Shown: positions 32,055-44,513 of the stretch, in pieces
How positions within the stretch are numbered: the first letter of the stretch is position 1
How the letters are laid out: the number at the start of each line of letters is the position of its first letter
Source of the DNA: Symsagittifera roscoffensis
Taxonomy: Eukaryota > Xenacoelomorpha > Acoela > Convolutidae
Length of the DNA: 64,000 nucleotides
Assembly: GCF_963678635.1 (NCBI RefSeq)
Contig: NC_087062.1
Span: 47,107,283 to 47,171,282, forward strand
Direction of reading: 5' to 3'
The notes under the pieces: model-generated
The model's input: only the letters and a program-made list of their open reading frames with translations
Told to the model about the DNA's origin: nothing
Databases searched by the model: none
Made by a program: the position numbers and the translations under genes

Positions 32055-32299
32055 ACAGACAAATTTTACATCCAAGACGAATTAGAAATTTGCAAACCCC
32101 CAGAGTTCAATTCAACATACCTCATTCACCAAGTAGCAAATCCAATAGACCTCTCCAGTAGTACAATTCAAAGTACTCGCCAGACCCCACCACAACAAAG
32201 CACACCAATTATCCCATCAGATTATTTAGGTTCAACCCCTACATCTGAACAAATTCGAGAAAATCCTTTTAATTCCCCAGCTACTACAGACCATCTCCC

Positions 32300-35200
32300 A
32301 TATTGGATGACACATATAATCACTCAAAGTGAACCAAATTTAGTGAAAGACCCAATAGACGTTTCATCTGACACAACTTTGTTGCTACCAGAAACACTTT
32401 CACTCCTTTCAACCCCTTACTTAACTCAAATATCAAAAACACCATTTCCTCCAAACATTTTCCTACAAATATTGACGCTAGATACAGAGAAAATTCAACC
32501 AATAACATACACCTACGATTAGAATGGAATAAATTCGCAGCACCTCCTCCATCATTTGGTCAACATCACGAAAGTAGCAGATTACACAACTGGGCACTAT
32601 ACAGATTACAATACCGACAAGATATCCACAAAGACATACAAGAATATAACATACAAATACTTACACAGGATAATTTGACACTAAAATTTGAAATAACAGT
32701 AAGACTAAATAATATAATTCATCATCTCTCACCCCTAGCCACCCAAATATAACAGCTCAATTTTTACCTCCCCCATTTATAACCACAGAAATCATCTACA
32801 AATGCGATAGGTACACAAAAAAGACAATTGGATATATAACTTTTTATAATTCATACTCATGACTATCATACACTAAGATATTAAGTTTCCTGACCCTTCT
32901 CTTTCTTATTTCCTCCCGATCATAAAAATCCTTCTCCCCGAACAGAACCCCAGGAATTACTAGTCACACACTGTGATTGTGAAGAAAATGAACAAAAAAC
33001 ATTACATGATTATGCAATAAATCAAGTCACTCAATGCGAATCCGAACCACAATCAATAGAAACAACAAACATAATAGCTACACCTTACTCAAAAGTACGA
33101 GCTACAACACTAACAGGATATAAATTCACAGCAACAAGAAAGTACATTGTTCTCAAGTCTCAAAGGGAAATAAAAGTAGACTAGATTAAAAACATTTCTT
33201 CCAAAATAATATCAAAAGACTATTACATCTCAGCCCTGACCATTCTAAAACTGAACTGAAACGATTAAAAATTACATCAAACAAAGGCACAACCAGAAAA
33301 TTGGTAAACTTTCAAGTTTTTCCAGACTCTGCACATCAAGCCGAACTTGAAAGATACCAAGGTCATATAAAACTAGAAGACAAATTTCTCTTCCACGGAG
33401 CACATGGAAGATTAAGTACGATCTCCATGATAAAAATTGGATACCACACATTGGAATATGCACCCCTCAAATTGTAAAGCGGACACTAAAAATAAAGGAT
33501 ACCAAGAAATAATGTTTTTTGATTGGAAAATACATTTTGAAAAAGTACAATTAACAAGAGATTTGAAAGATGACACTATAATTTATCACGGAATCAGACT
33601 CCCTTGCAAAAATGACCAAGGATACTACGATCCCACTACACCAACACAAGCAAGAACTGATTGGTTTCCCGAAGACACATGAAAAACATTTCAAGTAGCA
33701 AAAATACACGCTAGAATGATAAAAATTCACCAAAAATATTTTATTGAATCAATCCCTTATGAATACGTGAATCCTGATCAAACCAGACAAAGTAATTTTA
33801 CATTTAGCAACATTCGTAATATAGAAAATAAATTGACACGTTTCCAAAAATACTCAGAAACGGAACTTGCATGTAAATACAACAAACCACTTTATAAAAC
33901 ACAATATTCAGAAGTTCTTGTCGAATACGAACAAGGTGTGAACATGATTACAGGAAAGTTATTGATACATCTCCATGCAGCACATTACTCAACCAGTGAC
34001 GAAAGTACATATATATCCCAGTAAACCTCCTAAAAACACAGGAAACATTGGTGGAAAAATAAAACCACAAGACACAGACAGTACACGTTACAAGAACTAT
34101 CACTAAAGAACAACACTCATTTTGGCGCAATTTACTGTGACATACATCTTGACTTTAAATTAGACTATACAATAAGTATAATTTTTCAAAAAATGTCTGT
34201 AACAGAACTTGAAAAACTACATCAATAATGCGAACCTGAAAGAACACAAATTCTACAATCACTTGCACTAGCAGTACTCAAAATCCCTTATGCAAGATAT
34301 TTATTTTCAGGTAAAATACCAATTTTTAAAGGAAACATACTGTGGTATTAAACATGTACGAAAAAAATATCCGCATTATATGTTTTTGAAGATCAAAGAT
34401 GCTACAAAAGAATCCCTATATTCTACAAAAGTAACGTACATTTTGTTGACACACTTTCTGGATGAACATTTTTTAGGATAAAGCCGTACCATGTGGATCT
34501 GAAAATAGCCACACTGTAGTACAGGTAAACCCAGATGAAGATAAAAACTATCTTCTCACACCATACCCTACATTTGCGCAACCATTTAAAAAGTTTTCAC
34601 CAGAAAACATTAGAGCTATTGCCCGCAATCCAAATATCGATTTACAATCGATCGGCATATACTCTAAATCCGACATTCAACACCACATACGTACACAACA
34701 ATTTCAAGAATTACTCACAAAAGTGGACACAATACAACGATAATCCATAAATCAAACTTACGCAAACTTGCAGAAACAGCAGGCTTTTCAAACATATACG
34801 CACAAGACTACAGCGGATCATTTAAAGATATAAAAGATTACATTTAATTAGTTGGCGAAAATAACAGACCACAAGATGTATCACCAAAATTTTTTTTTAG
34901 TTCTGTAAAATTGAAAAAACTAACTTCTTGCCTTTCTAGGACGGCCCTACTACATCTTAGAAAGATTGACTATATTATACGCAATGTTTAACTTTCTTGG
35001 AATTCTTTTCTCTTTACTTAAAGGAAGCTACAATACTTGCGCAATACACATAGAAGTAAACAAACAAGCAAGCGTAGCACGCATACTTTTGCAGGATTTT
35101 TTTTGGAAAATTCTCTACATCAATAAATAAAATACTTTTAGACGCTCAAATAAAAGAATACAGAACCAAACTATCAACAACACCGAACACATATGACGAT

Positions 35201-35555
35201 TCACAAAACAATGCAAATACAATGCCTACGGCACCACAACTACAAAACCTAAACCACAACCATCCCTTATAATTAGTACCACGAAATTTCCGAAATATAG
35301 CCCTGTCAGGCCTAACATCTTCAAGACCTAATTATCCACAAAGCCCAATTCAACACAAAATAACCCAACAACCTAATAGAGAAGACATACGAGCAAAATA
35401 TAGAACAACCATATACCACTAAGTTTCGTTCTCAGAACAACCATCTTTTTAGCCCACGATGAGCCGCCAAGTTGGATCGCTCCATCGCTCAATTACCAAC
35501 CCGGCCAGTCTTCAAAGCAACGTCTTCATCATCCCGTTTTTTGCTTCCCCCCACC
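32300..35555 (+). pseudogene. Envelope-like segment, tandem copy A
   Basis: A long coding-like stretch broken into frames. The longest open pieces are 33437-33682 and 33716-34024; others are 34290-34481 and 34535-34750. Features: several Cys residues (HCDCEE at about 32970, CKADTK, LPCKNDQGY), then towards the end ERLTILYAMFNFLGILF (about 34965-35015), a strongly hydrophobic span, followed by a Lys/Arg/Asn-rich tail. A Cys-containing ectodomain and one membrane span near the C-terminus, downstream of integrase on the same strand, is the plan of an envelope gene in env-bearing gypsy/errantivirus elements. The family was not identified more closely. TAA at 34226-34228 is shared by copies B and C. 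The tandem unit (period about 3.1 kb) starts near 32458. Confidence 0.55.
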
Positions 35556-38500
35556 GTATTTTCCTACAAATATTGACGCTAGATACAGAGAAAATTCAAC
35601 CATTAACATACACCTACGATTAGAATGGAATACATTCGTAGCACCTCCTCCATCATTTGGTCAACATCACGAAAGTAGCAGATTACACAACTGGGCACTA
35701 TACAGATTACAAAACCGACAAGATATCCAAAAAGACATACAAGAATATAACATACAAATGTTTACACAGGATAATTTGACACTAAAATTTGAAATAACAG
35801 TGAGACTAAATAATATAATTCATCATCCCTCACCCCTAGCCCCCCAAATATAACAGCTCAATTTTTACCTCCCCCATTTATAACCACAGAAATCATCTAC
35901 AAATGCGATAGGTACACAAAAAAGACAATTGGATATATAACTTTTTATAATCCATACTCATGACTATCATACACTAAGATATTAAGTTTCCTGACCCTTC
36001 TCTTTCTTATTTTCTTAAAACCCGATCATAACAATCCTTCTCCCCGAACAGAACCCCAGGAATTACTAGTCACACACTGTGATTGTGAAGAAAATGAACA
36101 AAAAACATTACATAATTATGCAATAAATCAAGTCACTCAATGCAAATCCGAACCACAATCAATAGAAACAACAAACATAATAGCTACACTTTACTCAAAA
36201 GCACGAGCTACAACACTAACAGGATATAAATTCACAGCAACAAGAAAGTACATTGTTCTCAAGTCTCAAAGGGAAATAAAAGTAGACTAGATCATAAACA
36301 TTTCTACCAAAATATTATCAAAAGACTATTACATCTCAGCCCTGACCATTCTAAAACTGAACTTAAACGATTAAAAATTACATCAAACAAAGGCACAACC
36401 AGAAAATTGGTAAACTTTCAAGTTTTTCCAGACTCTGCACATCAAGCCGAACTTGAAAGATACCTAGGTCATATAAAACTAGACGACAAATTTCTCTTCT
36501 ACGGAGCACATGGAAGATTAAGTACGATCTCCATGATAAAAATTGGATACCACACATTGGAATATGCACCCCCTCAAATTGTAAAGCGGACACTAAAATT
36601 AAGGATACCAAGAAATAATGTTTTTTGATTGGAAAATACAATTTGAAAAAGTACAATTAACAAGAGATTTCAAAGATGACACTAAAACTTATCACGGAAT
36701 CAGACTCCCTTGCAAAAATGACCAAGGATACTGCGATCCCACTACACCAACACAAGCAAGAATTGATTGGTTTCCCGAAGACACATGAACAACATTTCAA
36801 GTAGCAAAAATACACGCTAGAATGATAAAAATTCACCAAAAATATTTTATTGAATCAATCCCTTATGAAGACGTGAATCCTGATCAAACCAGACAAAGTA
36901 ATTTTACATTTAGCAACATTCGTAATATAGAAAATAAATTGACATGTTTCCAAAAATACTCAGAAACGGAACTTGCATGTAAATACAACAAACCAATTTA
37001 TAAAACACAATATTCAGAAGTTCTTGTCGAATACAAACAAGGTGTGGACATGATTACAGGAAAGTTATTGATACATCTCCATGCAACACATTACTCAACC
37101 AGTGACGAAAATACATATATATCCCAGTAAACCTCCTAAAAACACAGGAAACATTGGTGGAAAAATAAAACCACAAGACACAGACAGTACACTTTACAAG
37201 AACTATCACTAAAGAACAACACTCAATTTGGCGCAATTTACTGTGACATACATCTTGACTTTAAATTAGACTATACAATAAGTATAATTTTTCAAAAAAT
37301 GTCTGTAACAGAACTTGAAAAACTACATCAATAATGCGAACTTGAAAGAACACAAATTCTACAATCACTTGCACTAGCAGTACTCAAAATCCCTTATGCA
37401 AGATATTTATTTTCAGGTAAAAGACCAAATTTTAAAGGAAACATACTGTGGTATTAAACATGTGCGAAAAAAATATCCCCATTATATGTTTTTGAAGATC
37501 AAAGATGCTACAAAAGAATCCCTATATTCTACAAAAGTAAAGTACATTTTGTTGACACACTTTCTGGATGAACATTTTTTAGGATAAAGCCGTCCCATGT
37601 GGATCTAAAAATAGCCACAGTGTAGTACAGATAAACCCAGATGAAGATAAAAACTATCTTCTCACACCATACCCTACACTTGCGCAACCATTTAAAAAGT
37701 TTTCACCAGAAAGCATTAGAGCTATTGCCGGCAATCCAAATATCGATTTACAATCGATCGGCATATACTCTAAATCCGACATTCAACACCACATACGTAC
37801 ACAACAATTTCAAGAATTACTCACAAAAGTGGACACAATACAACGACAATCCATAGATCAAAACTTACGCAAACTTGCAGAAACAGCAGGCTTTTCAAAC
37901 ATCTACGCACAAGACTACGGCGGATCATTTAAAGATATAAAAGATTACATTTAATTAAATGGCGAAAATAACAGACCACTGATATATCATCGAAAAATTT
38001 CTTTAGTTTTGTAAAATTGAAAAACGAACTTCTTGCCTTTCTATGACGGCCCTACTACATCTTAGAAAGATTGACTATTTTATACGCAATGTTTAACTTT
38101 CTTGGAATTCTTTTCTCTTCACTTAAAGGAAGCTACAATACTTGCGCAATACACATAGAAGTAAACAAACAAGCAAGCGTAGCACGCATACTTTTGCAGG
38201 ATTTTTTTTTGAAAATTCTCTACATCAATAAATAAAATAATTTTAGACGCTCAAATAAAAGAATACAGAACCAAACTATCAACAACACCGAACACATATG
38301 ACGATTCACAAAACAATACAAATACAATGCCTACGGCACCACAACTACAAAACCTAAACCACAACCATCCCTTATAATTAGTACCACATAATTTCCGAAA
38401 TATAGCCCTGTCAGGCCTAACATCTTCAAGACCTAATTATCAACAAAGCCCAATTCAACACATAATAACCCAACAACCTAATAGAGAAGACATACGAGCA

Positions 38501-38660
38501 AAATATAGAACAACCATATACCACTAAGTTTCGTTCTCAGAACAACCATCTTTTTAGCCCACGATGAGCCGCCAAGTTGGATCGCTCCATCGCTCAATTT
38601 CCAACCCAGCCAACCTTCAAAGCAACCTCTTCATCATCCCGTTTTTTGCTTCCCCCCACC
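35556..38660 (+). pseudogene. Envelope-like segment, tandem copy B
   Basis: Repeats copy A from TATTTTCCTACAAATATTGA (35557) onward. The join is at CCCCCCACC/GTATTTTCC, with a few bases of shared sequence. Open pieces include 36407-36628 and 36822-37130. The stop TAA at 37332-37334 matches copy A. Small differences give different frames (for example, the piece at 36407 is open here but not in copy A). Ends near 38660, after which new sequence follows (Ser/Pro-rich ORF). Confidence 0.55.
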
Positions 38661-38893
38661 TCAATCAACTCATGATAAAACTTCATCCGGCATGCATTCG
38701 GATACTAATTCAAACACCATTGTATATATCACATTTTCCCAAATTAATAACTCCGATCTCGAGACCCCCGACAAATTCGACAAATCCGAACCCAGCCATC
38801 TATATTTTCCCAATCTCCCTTTCAACATCTCCACTCCCAAATGAAATTTGAACCCCCTTCCCCTCCCTCTTCTATTTCCAATGTAACACCCAC

Positions 38894-39133
38894 ATGTTCC
38901 CATTGACCACTGAACCTTCCGACAACAACAGCTCTGTAAAAACACAAATATCTCGCGAGCTTGATAATTTCATTACACTTCAACAACAATTACAGCACCC
39001 TCAAACCTTAACCATTCACAAACTCTCACAACCTATAATATCATCCAACCCATCAACCTCAACTCCCTCTTCAAATCATACCCCCTCGCAAGGCCCAACT
39101 TCCTCATCAACTCCATCCTCCAGTACAAACTGA
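38894..39133 (+). CDS. Ser/Pro/Thr-rich ORF (tandem copy 1)
   Basis: A 79-codon ORF starting MFPLTTEPSDNNSSVKTQIS. It has a Gln/Leu helix (FITLQQQLQHPQTLTIHKL), then a Ser/Thr/Pro-rich end. It lies downstream of envelope-like copy B and is repeated at 41434-41664. The stop TGA (39131-39133) is conserved. The next ORF starts in the +1 frame 11 bases before that stop. Such Ser/Pro-rich linkers occur in Gag proteins and in low-complexity tails. I do not recognise the family. Confidence 0.3.
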   Translation: MFPLTTEPSDNNSSVKTQISRELDNFITLQQQLQHPQTLTIHKLSQPIISSNPSTSTPSSNHTPSQGPTSSSTPSSSTN

Positions 39134-39512
39134 GCCTACCGAACCTTTAAAAGAAAATTTCCCACTACTCCATTTCACTTATTGTATTGAAGACACTAAC
39201 CTACAAGGCATCCTCCGCAATGATCCCATCACCCAGATGTTTATTTTCTGTCCTTTAACCAAAATATTCAACGTAGACGAATCCCGCCCACTAATCGTCC
39301 CACACCAATTCCTACAGCCCGGTGAAATCCCAGTTCTAGAATTCATCCATAACACCAGATTTAATCATAAACTTTGTAACCTCATTCAAAATACACCTTA
39401 TGAACTCTCACCTAGCTTTGATGAGCACAACATCATTAAAGCAGTCGAATTGCTTTGGCCACTTCTTCAAACAAAATACATCATTCTTTTGATAGCTAAA
39501 TTACTAACATAA
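39123..39512 (+). CDS. Unrecognised ORF overlapping the Ser/Pro-rich ORF (tandem copy 1)
   Basis: An open reading of 130 codons from GTA at 39123 to TAA at 39512 (+1 relative to 38894-39133). First Met at 39237. Contains LLHFTYCIEDTNLQGILRND, IFNVDESRPLIVPHQFL, VLEFIHNTRFNHKLCNL and FDEHNIIKAVELLWPLL. The composition looks like a folded protein, with mixed hydrophobic and charged residues. It may be expressed by +1 frameshifting from the upstream ORF, or the two may simply be one gene with a fixed indel. In the second copy (41654-41941) a TGA ends it early. Confidence 0.35.
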   Translation, partial: VQTEPTEPLKENFPLLHFTYCIEDTNLQGILRNDPITQMFIFCPLTKIFNVDESRPLIVPHQFLQPGEIPVLEFIHNTRFNHKLCNLIQNTPYELSPSFDEHNIIKAVELLWPLLQTKYIILLIAKLLT

Positions 39513-39907
39513 TCAGAGATCATCCAAGACGTTTTTCCACATGGATTCTTCTCAGACGAATAGGTAAATTGAATAAAAATAATTTACTAATAAATTTAAA
39601 CAAAAACTAACCATAAATGATTTCTCTTCTTTTTTCATGAATGTTTTCTCTTTTTCTATAGTCTTCACAGGCACGATCATCAATCATCTACAAAAAAGAA
39701 AAACAAAATAAAAAACAGAAAACTTTTTTCTAGAATCATAAACTTCTATTAACCAATTTCAATAAACGAAGGAGTAAAATTTTCCCCAAAACAGCAATAA
39801 ATTGATACATAAATTCTTTTCCCCTATGCAGTAAATATTCTTGCAATGAAAATAAATTGATAATTTCAACCCCCCCCCCCCCAAATCAAGCAGTAAAATT
39901 AATAATT
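39513..39907. other. Retroelement 3' sequence between tandem units
   Basis: AT-rich, with a C13 homopolymer at about 39872-39884. The same stretch follows the second ORF pair at about 41990-42436, again with a C-tract of 12. It may be the 3' untranslated part of the element. No coding sequence. Confidence 0.5.
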
Positions 39908-41340
39908 GGTTGGAAAATACAATTTGAAAAAGTACAACTAACACGAGATTTGAAAGATGACACTATAACTTATCAAGGAATCTGACTCCTTTGCAAAAAT
40001 GACCAAGGATACTGCGATCCCACTACACGAACACACGCAAGAATTTTTTGGTTTCCCGAAGGCTAATGAACCACATTTCAAGTAGCAAAAACACACGCTA
40101 GAATGATAAAAATTCACTAAAAATATTTTATTGAATCAATCCCTTATGAAGACGTGAATCCTGATCAAACCAGACAAAATAATTTTACATTGACACGTTT
40201 CCAAATTTACCCAGAAACGGAACTTGCATGTAAATACAACAAACCACTTTATAAAACACAATATTCAGAAGTTCTTGTCGAATACGAACAAGGTGTGGAC
40301 ATGAATACAGGAAAGTTATTCATACATCCCCATGAAACACATTACTCAACCAGTGACGAAAATACATATATATCCCAGTAAACCTCCTAAAACACAGGAA
40401 ATATTGTTGGAAAAATAAAACCACAAGACAAAGACAGTACTCGTTACAAGAACTATCACTAAAGACCAACACTAATTTTGGCGCAATTTGTTGTGACATA
40501 CATCTTGACTTTAAATTAGACTATACAATAAGTATAATTTTTCAAAAAATGTCTGTAACAGAACTTGAAAAACTACATCAATAATGCGAACTTGAAAGAA
40601 CACAAATTCTACAATCACTTGCACTAGCAGTACTCAAAATCCCTTATGCAAGATATTTATTATCAGGTAATAGACCAAATTTTAAAGGAAACATACTGTG
40701 GTATTAAACATGTACGAGAAAAATATCCCCATTAGATGTTTTTGAAGATAAAAGATGCTACAAAAGAATCCCTATATTCTACAAAAGTAAAGTACATTTT
40801 GTTGACACACTTTCTAGATGAACATTTTTAAAGGATATAGCCGTCCCATGTGGATCTGAAAATAGCCATACTGTAGTACAGCTAAACCCAGATGAAGATA
40901 AATAATATCTTCTCACACCATACCCTACACTTACGCAACCATTTAAAAAAATTTCACCAGAAAGCATTAGAGCTATTGCCCGCAATCCAAATATCGATTT
41001 ACAATCGATCGGCATATACTCTAAATCCGACATTCAACACCACATACGTACACAACAATTTCAAGAATTACTCACAAAAGCGGACACAATACAAGGACAA
41101 TCCATAAATCAAAACTTACGCAAACTTGCAGAAACAGCAGGCTTTTCAAACATCTACGCACAAGACTACGGCGGATCTTAAATGGCGAAAATAACAGACC
41201 ACAAGATTTATCACCAAAAACTATTTTAAGTTTTGTAAAATTGAAAAACGAACTTCTTGCCTTTCTAGGACGGCCCTACTACATCTTAGAAAGATTGACT
41301 ATATTATACGCAATGTTTAACTTTCTTGGATTTCTACGCA
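39908..41340 (+). pseudogene. Envelope-like segment, tandem copy C (partial)
   Basis: Starts inside the ectodomain part (TTGGAAAATACAATTTGAAA, equivalent to about 36629) and runs to about 41338, where it jumps to the sequence equivalent to about 38818. The first third of the gene and the post-membrane tail are missing. Open pieces are 40154-40381 and 40892-41107. A deletion near 40189 removes about 30 bases present in A and B. The shared stop is TAA at 40582-40584. This copy is more diverged than A is from B. Confidence 0.55.
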
Positions 41341-41433
41341 TGCAACACCCTTTCAACCTCTCCACTCCCAAATCTTATTTGAACCCCCTTCCCCTCCCTC
41401 TTCTTTTTCCAATGTAACACCCACATATTCCCA

Positions 41434-41664
41434 TTGACCAGTGAACCTTCCGACAATAACAGCTCTGTAAAAACACAAATATCTCGCGAGCTTGTTAATT
41501 TCATTACACTTCAACAACAATTACAGCACCCTCAAACCTTAACCATTCACAAATTCTCACAACCTATAATATCATCCAACCCATCAATCTCAACTCCCTC
41601 TTTAAATCATACCCACTCGCAAGGCCCAACTTTTTCATCAACTCCAGCCTCCAGTACAAACTGA
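41434..41664 (+). pseudogene. Ser/Pro/Thr-rich ORF (tandem copy 2)
   Basis: Copy of 38894-39133. It keeps the EPSDNNSSVKTQISREL start, the FITLQQQLQHPQTLTIHK helix and the same stop. The ATG at the start of copy 1 is changed; this ORF starts at a slightly later Met. Confidence 0.3.
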
Positions 41665-41941
41665 GCCTACCGAACCTTTAAAAGAAAATTTCCCACTACT
41701 CCATTTCACTTATTGTATTGAAGACACTAACCTACAAGGCATCCTCCGCAATGATCCCATCACCCAGATGTTTATTTTCTGTCCTTTAACCAAAATATTC
41801 AACGTAGACGAATCCCGCCCACTAATCGTCCCACACCAATTCCTACAGCCCGTTGAAAAATCAGTCCTAGAATTCATCCATAACACCAGATATAATCATA
41901 AGCTTTATAACCTCATTCAAAATACACCTTATGAACTCTGA
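41654..41941 (+). pseudogene. Truncated ORF overlapping the Ser/Pro-rich ORF (tandem copy 2)
   Basis: Copy of 39123-39512. Open through ILRNDPITQMFIFCPL and IFNVDESRPLIVPHQFL, then TGA at 41939-41941 where copy 1 has TCA (Ser). The +1 frame relation to the preceding ORF is the same as in copy 1. Confidence 0.35.
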
Positions 41942-42436
41942 CCTAGCACTGATGAGCACAACATCATTAAAGCACTCGAATTGCTTTGACCACTTCTTCA
42001 AACAAAAGACATCATTCGTTTGATAGCTAAATTACTAACACAATAAGAGATCATCCACGACATTTTCCCCATGGGTTCTTCTCAGACGAATAGATAATAT
42101 GAATTAAATAATTTACTAATAAATTCAAACAAAAACTAACCATAAATGTTTTCTCTTCTTTCTTTATAAATGTTTTCTCTTTTTCTATAGTCTTCGCTGG
42201 CACGATCATCAATCATCTACAAAAAAGAAAAACTAAATAAAAAACAGAAAACTTTTTTCTAGAATCATAAATTTCTATTAACCAATTTCAATAAAAGAAG
42301 CAGTGAAAATTTCCCCTAAACAGTAAAAAATTGATGAATAAATTCATTTCCTCTAAGCAGTAAATGTTCTTGCAATGAAAATAAATTGATAATTTCAACC
42401 CCCCCCCCCCAAATCAAGCAGTAAAATTAATAATTT
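41942..42436. repeat. Second copy of the 39513-39907 stretch
   Basis: Matches 39513-39907 up to AAATCAAGCAGTAAAATTAA, after which the two diverge: copy 1 jumps into envelope-like copy C while this copy continues into unique sequence. This pinpoints the right-hand breakpoint of that tandem duplication at about 42433. Confidence 0.8.
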
Positions 42437-43790
42437 CAAGGTAGTAAATTAAAAAACATTGCCTATAAAATTAAAAGCATTAATAACCTTTTCAAAGACG
42501 CTTCTTTATAGTTTAAATATTCTCTCGCCCACAATTCTATCCACAATCGCACAGCTCGCCCACAAAAAATTGTTTAAAATATTGAATTTTAATTTTAATT
42601 TTCTCTGATAATGACTCTAACCAGTTTTAACACATTTCAAACTTTCCGTTAACCCGGTTGGAAAGGAACTATATAATAATCCAAACTAACCAACGCAAGC
42701 TTACTAAACACCACAAACATCAACCTAACAGCATGACTAAGAAAAGAAAACCCACGGTACCCAAAGTGGAATAACACCAGCTTAGAACTGGATAAATTAT
42801 TCTTTTGAAGACTCCTTTCAAGTCTGAACATAAAAGAATGAAACTATTTTAATTTTATAGAAAGAGACACAATCAAGGCAAAGAAAAAAGAAAAAAAAAA
42901 CAGTTAAAATGCACGAAATGTTGAACTCAAACAGGACCCTCCAAAAAAGAGAGCATGAAATTAAACTCCACTCCTGGCCTAACCCACCAGAGAGGACGTC
43001 CTGAGCATCCTCTATAGCCGGTCTCTCCCACCGTGCTTTACCCACGCTTTGTTTCCCATAACATGTTTGACGAGAGTTACTCAAATGTGAGTAGTTCTTA
43101 AAAATAACCGTACAAAACAATAACGCTTTTGCGATAAAAACTAATACAAGATCAGAACTAAAAACAAAATTATCAAAGATTTGTAAATGTAAATAATACA
43201 GTGCAATATATAGATAACATACAAACCAAAGACGAGCAGCAAGGAACTTGACAACCCAATCACACTTCAACTACGGAATGGCAAAACACATCCAACATGC
43301 TGCTTACAGTCACTACATTCAACGGATTTGAAGTACGACTTGGCATCGCAGCAAAGGAAACCCATTGCAACCGAACAATGGCCATCTCGACATTCAAGTA
43401 TACGTACAGATCCAAGTCACCAGGCACTGCATCCAAAGTCAAACTACATGCCACTCCCCGAACGAGATTGGAGCATTGCCATTCTCTAAATCAACCAAAT
43501 CAACACTCATCACAACCGATCAGAAATCATAATACGATCTCCCGAAATGACCGTGATAACAACTCTTCTTCCAAGCCAGAAAAAAGAATATGCTCGCAAC
43601 TTCTAAAGAATGACTCCATCATTCAATCCTCCACAACAATAGAAAACTGAAGAACTAAAACTCTCTAAACCTGGGATGGGTGGAACCATATTTAAACTAG
43701 AATTTATTATTGGATATTATTCTGATATTTAATCTCTATAAAATATTGAATACTAACCAATCATTCTCCATCAAACTAACAACCCCTTTT
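42437..43790. other. Unassigned stretch after the retroelement array
   Basis: Unique in the window. It may contain the 3' LTR of the envelope-bearing element, but without a partner copy it cannot be defined. A more GC-rich part at about 42960-43080 stands out. One plus-strand ORF of 117 codons (43297-43650, MLLTVTTFNGFEVRLGIAAK at its start; Ser/Asn/Arg-rich end) has no recognisable domain and could be a relic or chance. Confidence 0.35.
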
Positions 43791-44513
43791 TTTGTAAGTG
43801 TTGAAACTACTTGTACTTTCAATACCAGAACAATTTGAATTAGGCTTAGAACACAGTTGTTTTCATTCTGGAACTAACTCGCATAAACCGGTGTACACTA
43901 GATCTATTTAGACTAGGAGATATAAGAGTAAGATTAAGATTGGTATTAGACTAAGAAGTTGCACGAATCTATCCGACCGAAAACAAGATAGCGTGACGAG
44001 CAGACGGTGTACCTTATCTGAAATTACTCTATGAGTATACCCAAAAGGATATAATTCAAAATCAGAAATTGTGTTGTAGCGCGCATGTTTCTTGATATAA
44101 ACAATTTAGTATTACATTTTTTAATCTGAAAAATTTCTGACTCAACTTATTTTGCGAGTTTTTTAATGAATTACCTATACACAATTTAGTTTTCAAAATT
44201 ATAACATGCAAAATGCATGCGGGACTTGACTATTGTTATAGTTGCTTTTTCGAAGGACCACTCCATCGTAGAAGGACCATTATAACGCCAGGCAAAAGTT
44301 GAGTGTGTTTGATCGCTTTCACATTATTAGAAGCTTCTTCCTGTAGCGAGAGCTCTCAGACAAATGATAACTACACAAAAGTCTTCTGAATTAGTTGTCG
44401 TACTGGAATCTAGCGACAATTAACGTGCGATATATTTCGTGATATTACCGTGTAAGTGTTGTCTTGATCCCACTCAAAAGAGTTTCCCATATCCCGGGTC
44501 GAGATCCCACTCA
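43791..44513. other. AT-rich unassigned stretch
   Basis: No gene, repeat or RNA gene recognised. GATCCCACTCAAAA occurs twice at its end (44467 and 44503), next to the GAGCGGTTT cluster. Confidence 0.5.

Noticed and set aside
42818-43270. Minus-strand ORF of 150 codons with a GC-richer centre
   Set aside because: No recognisable domain; Phe/Tyr-rich ends typical of AT-rich chance frames. The GC-richer part does not match a tRNA or 5S promoter that I can see.
42437-43790. 3' LTR of the env-bearing element
   Set aside because: Position is right, but no partner LTR is in the window, so ends cannot be set.
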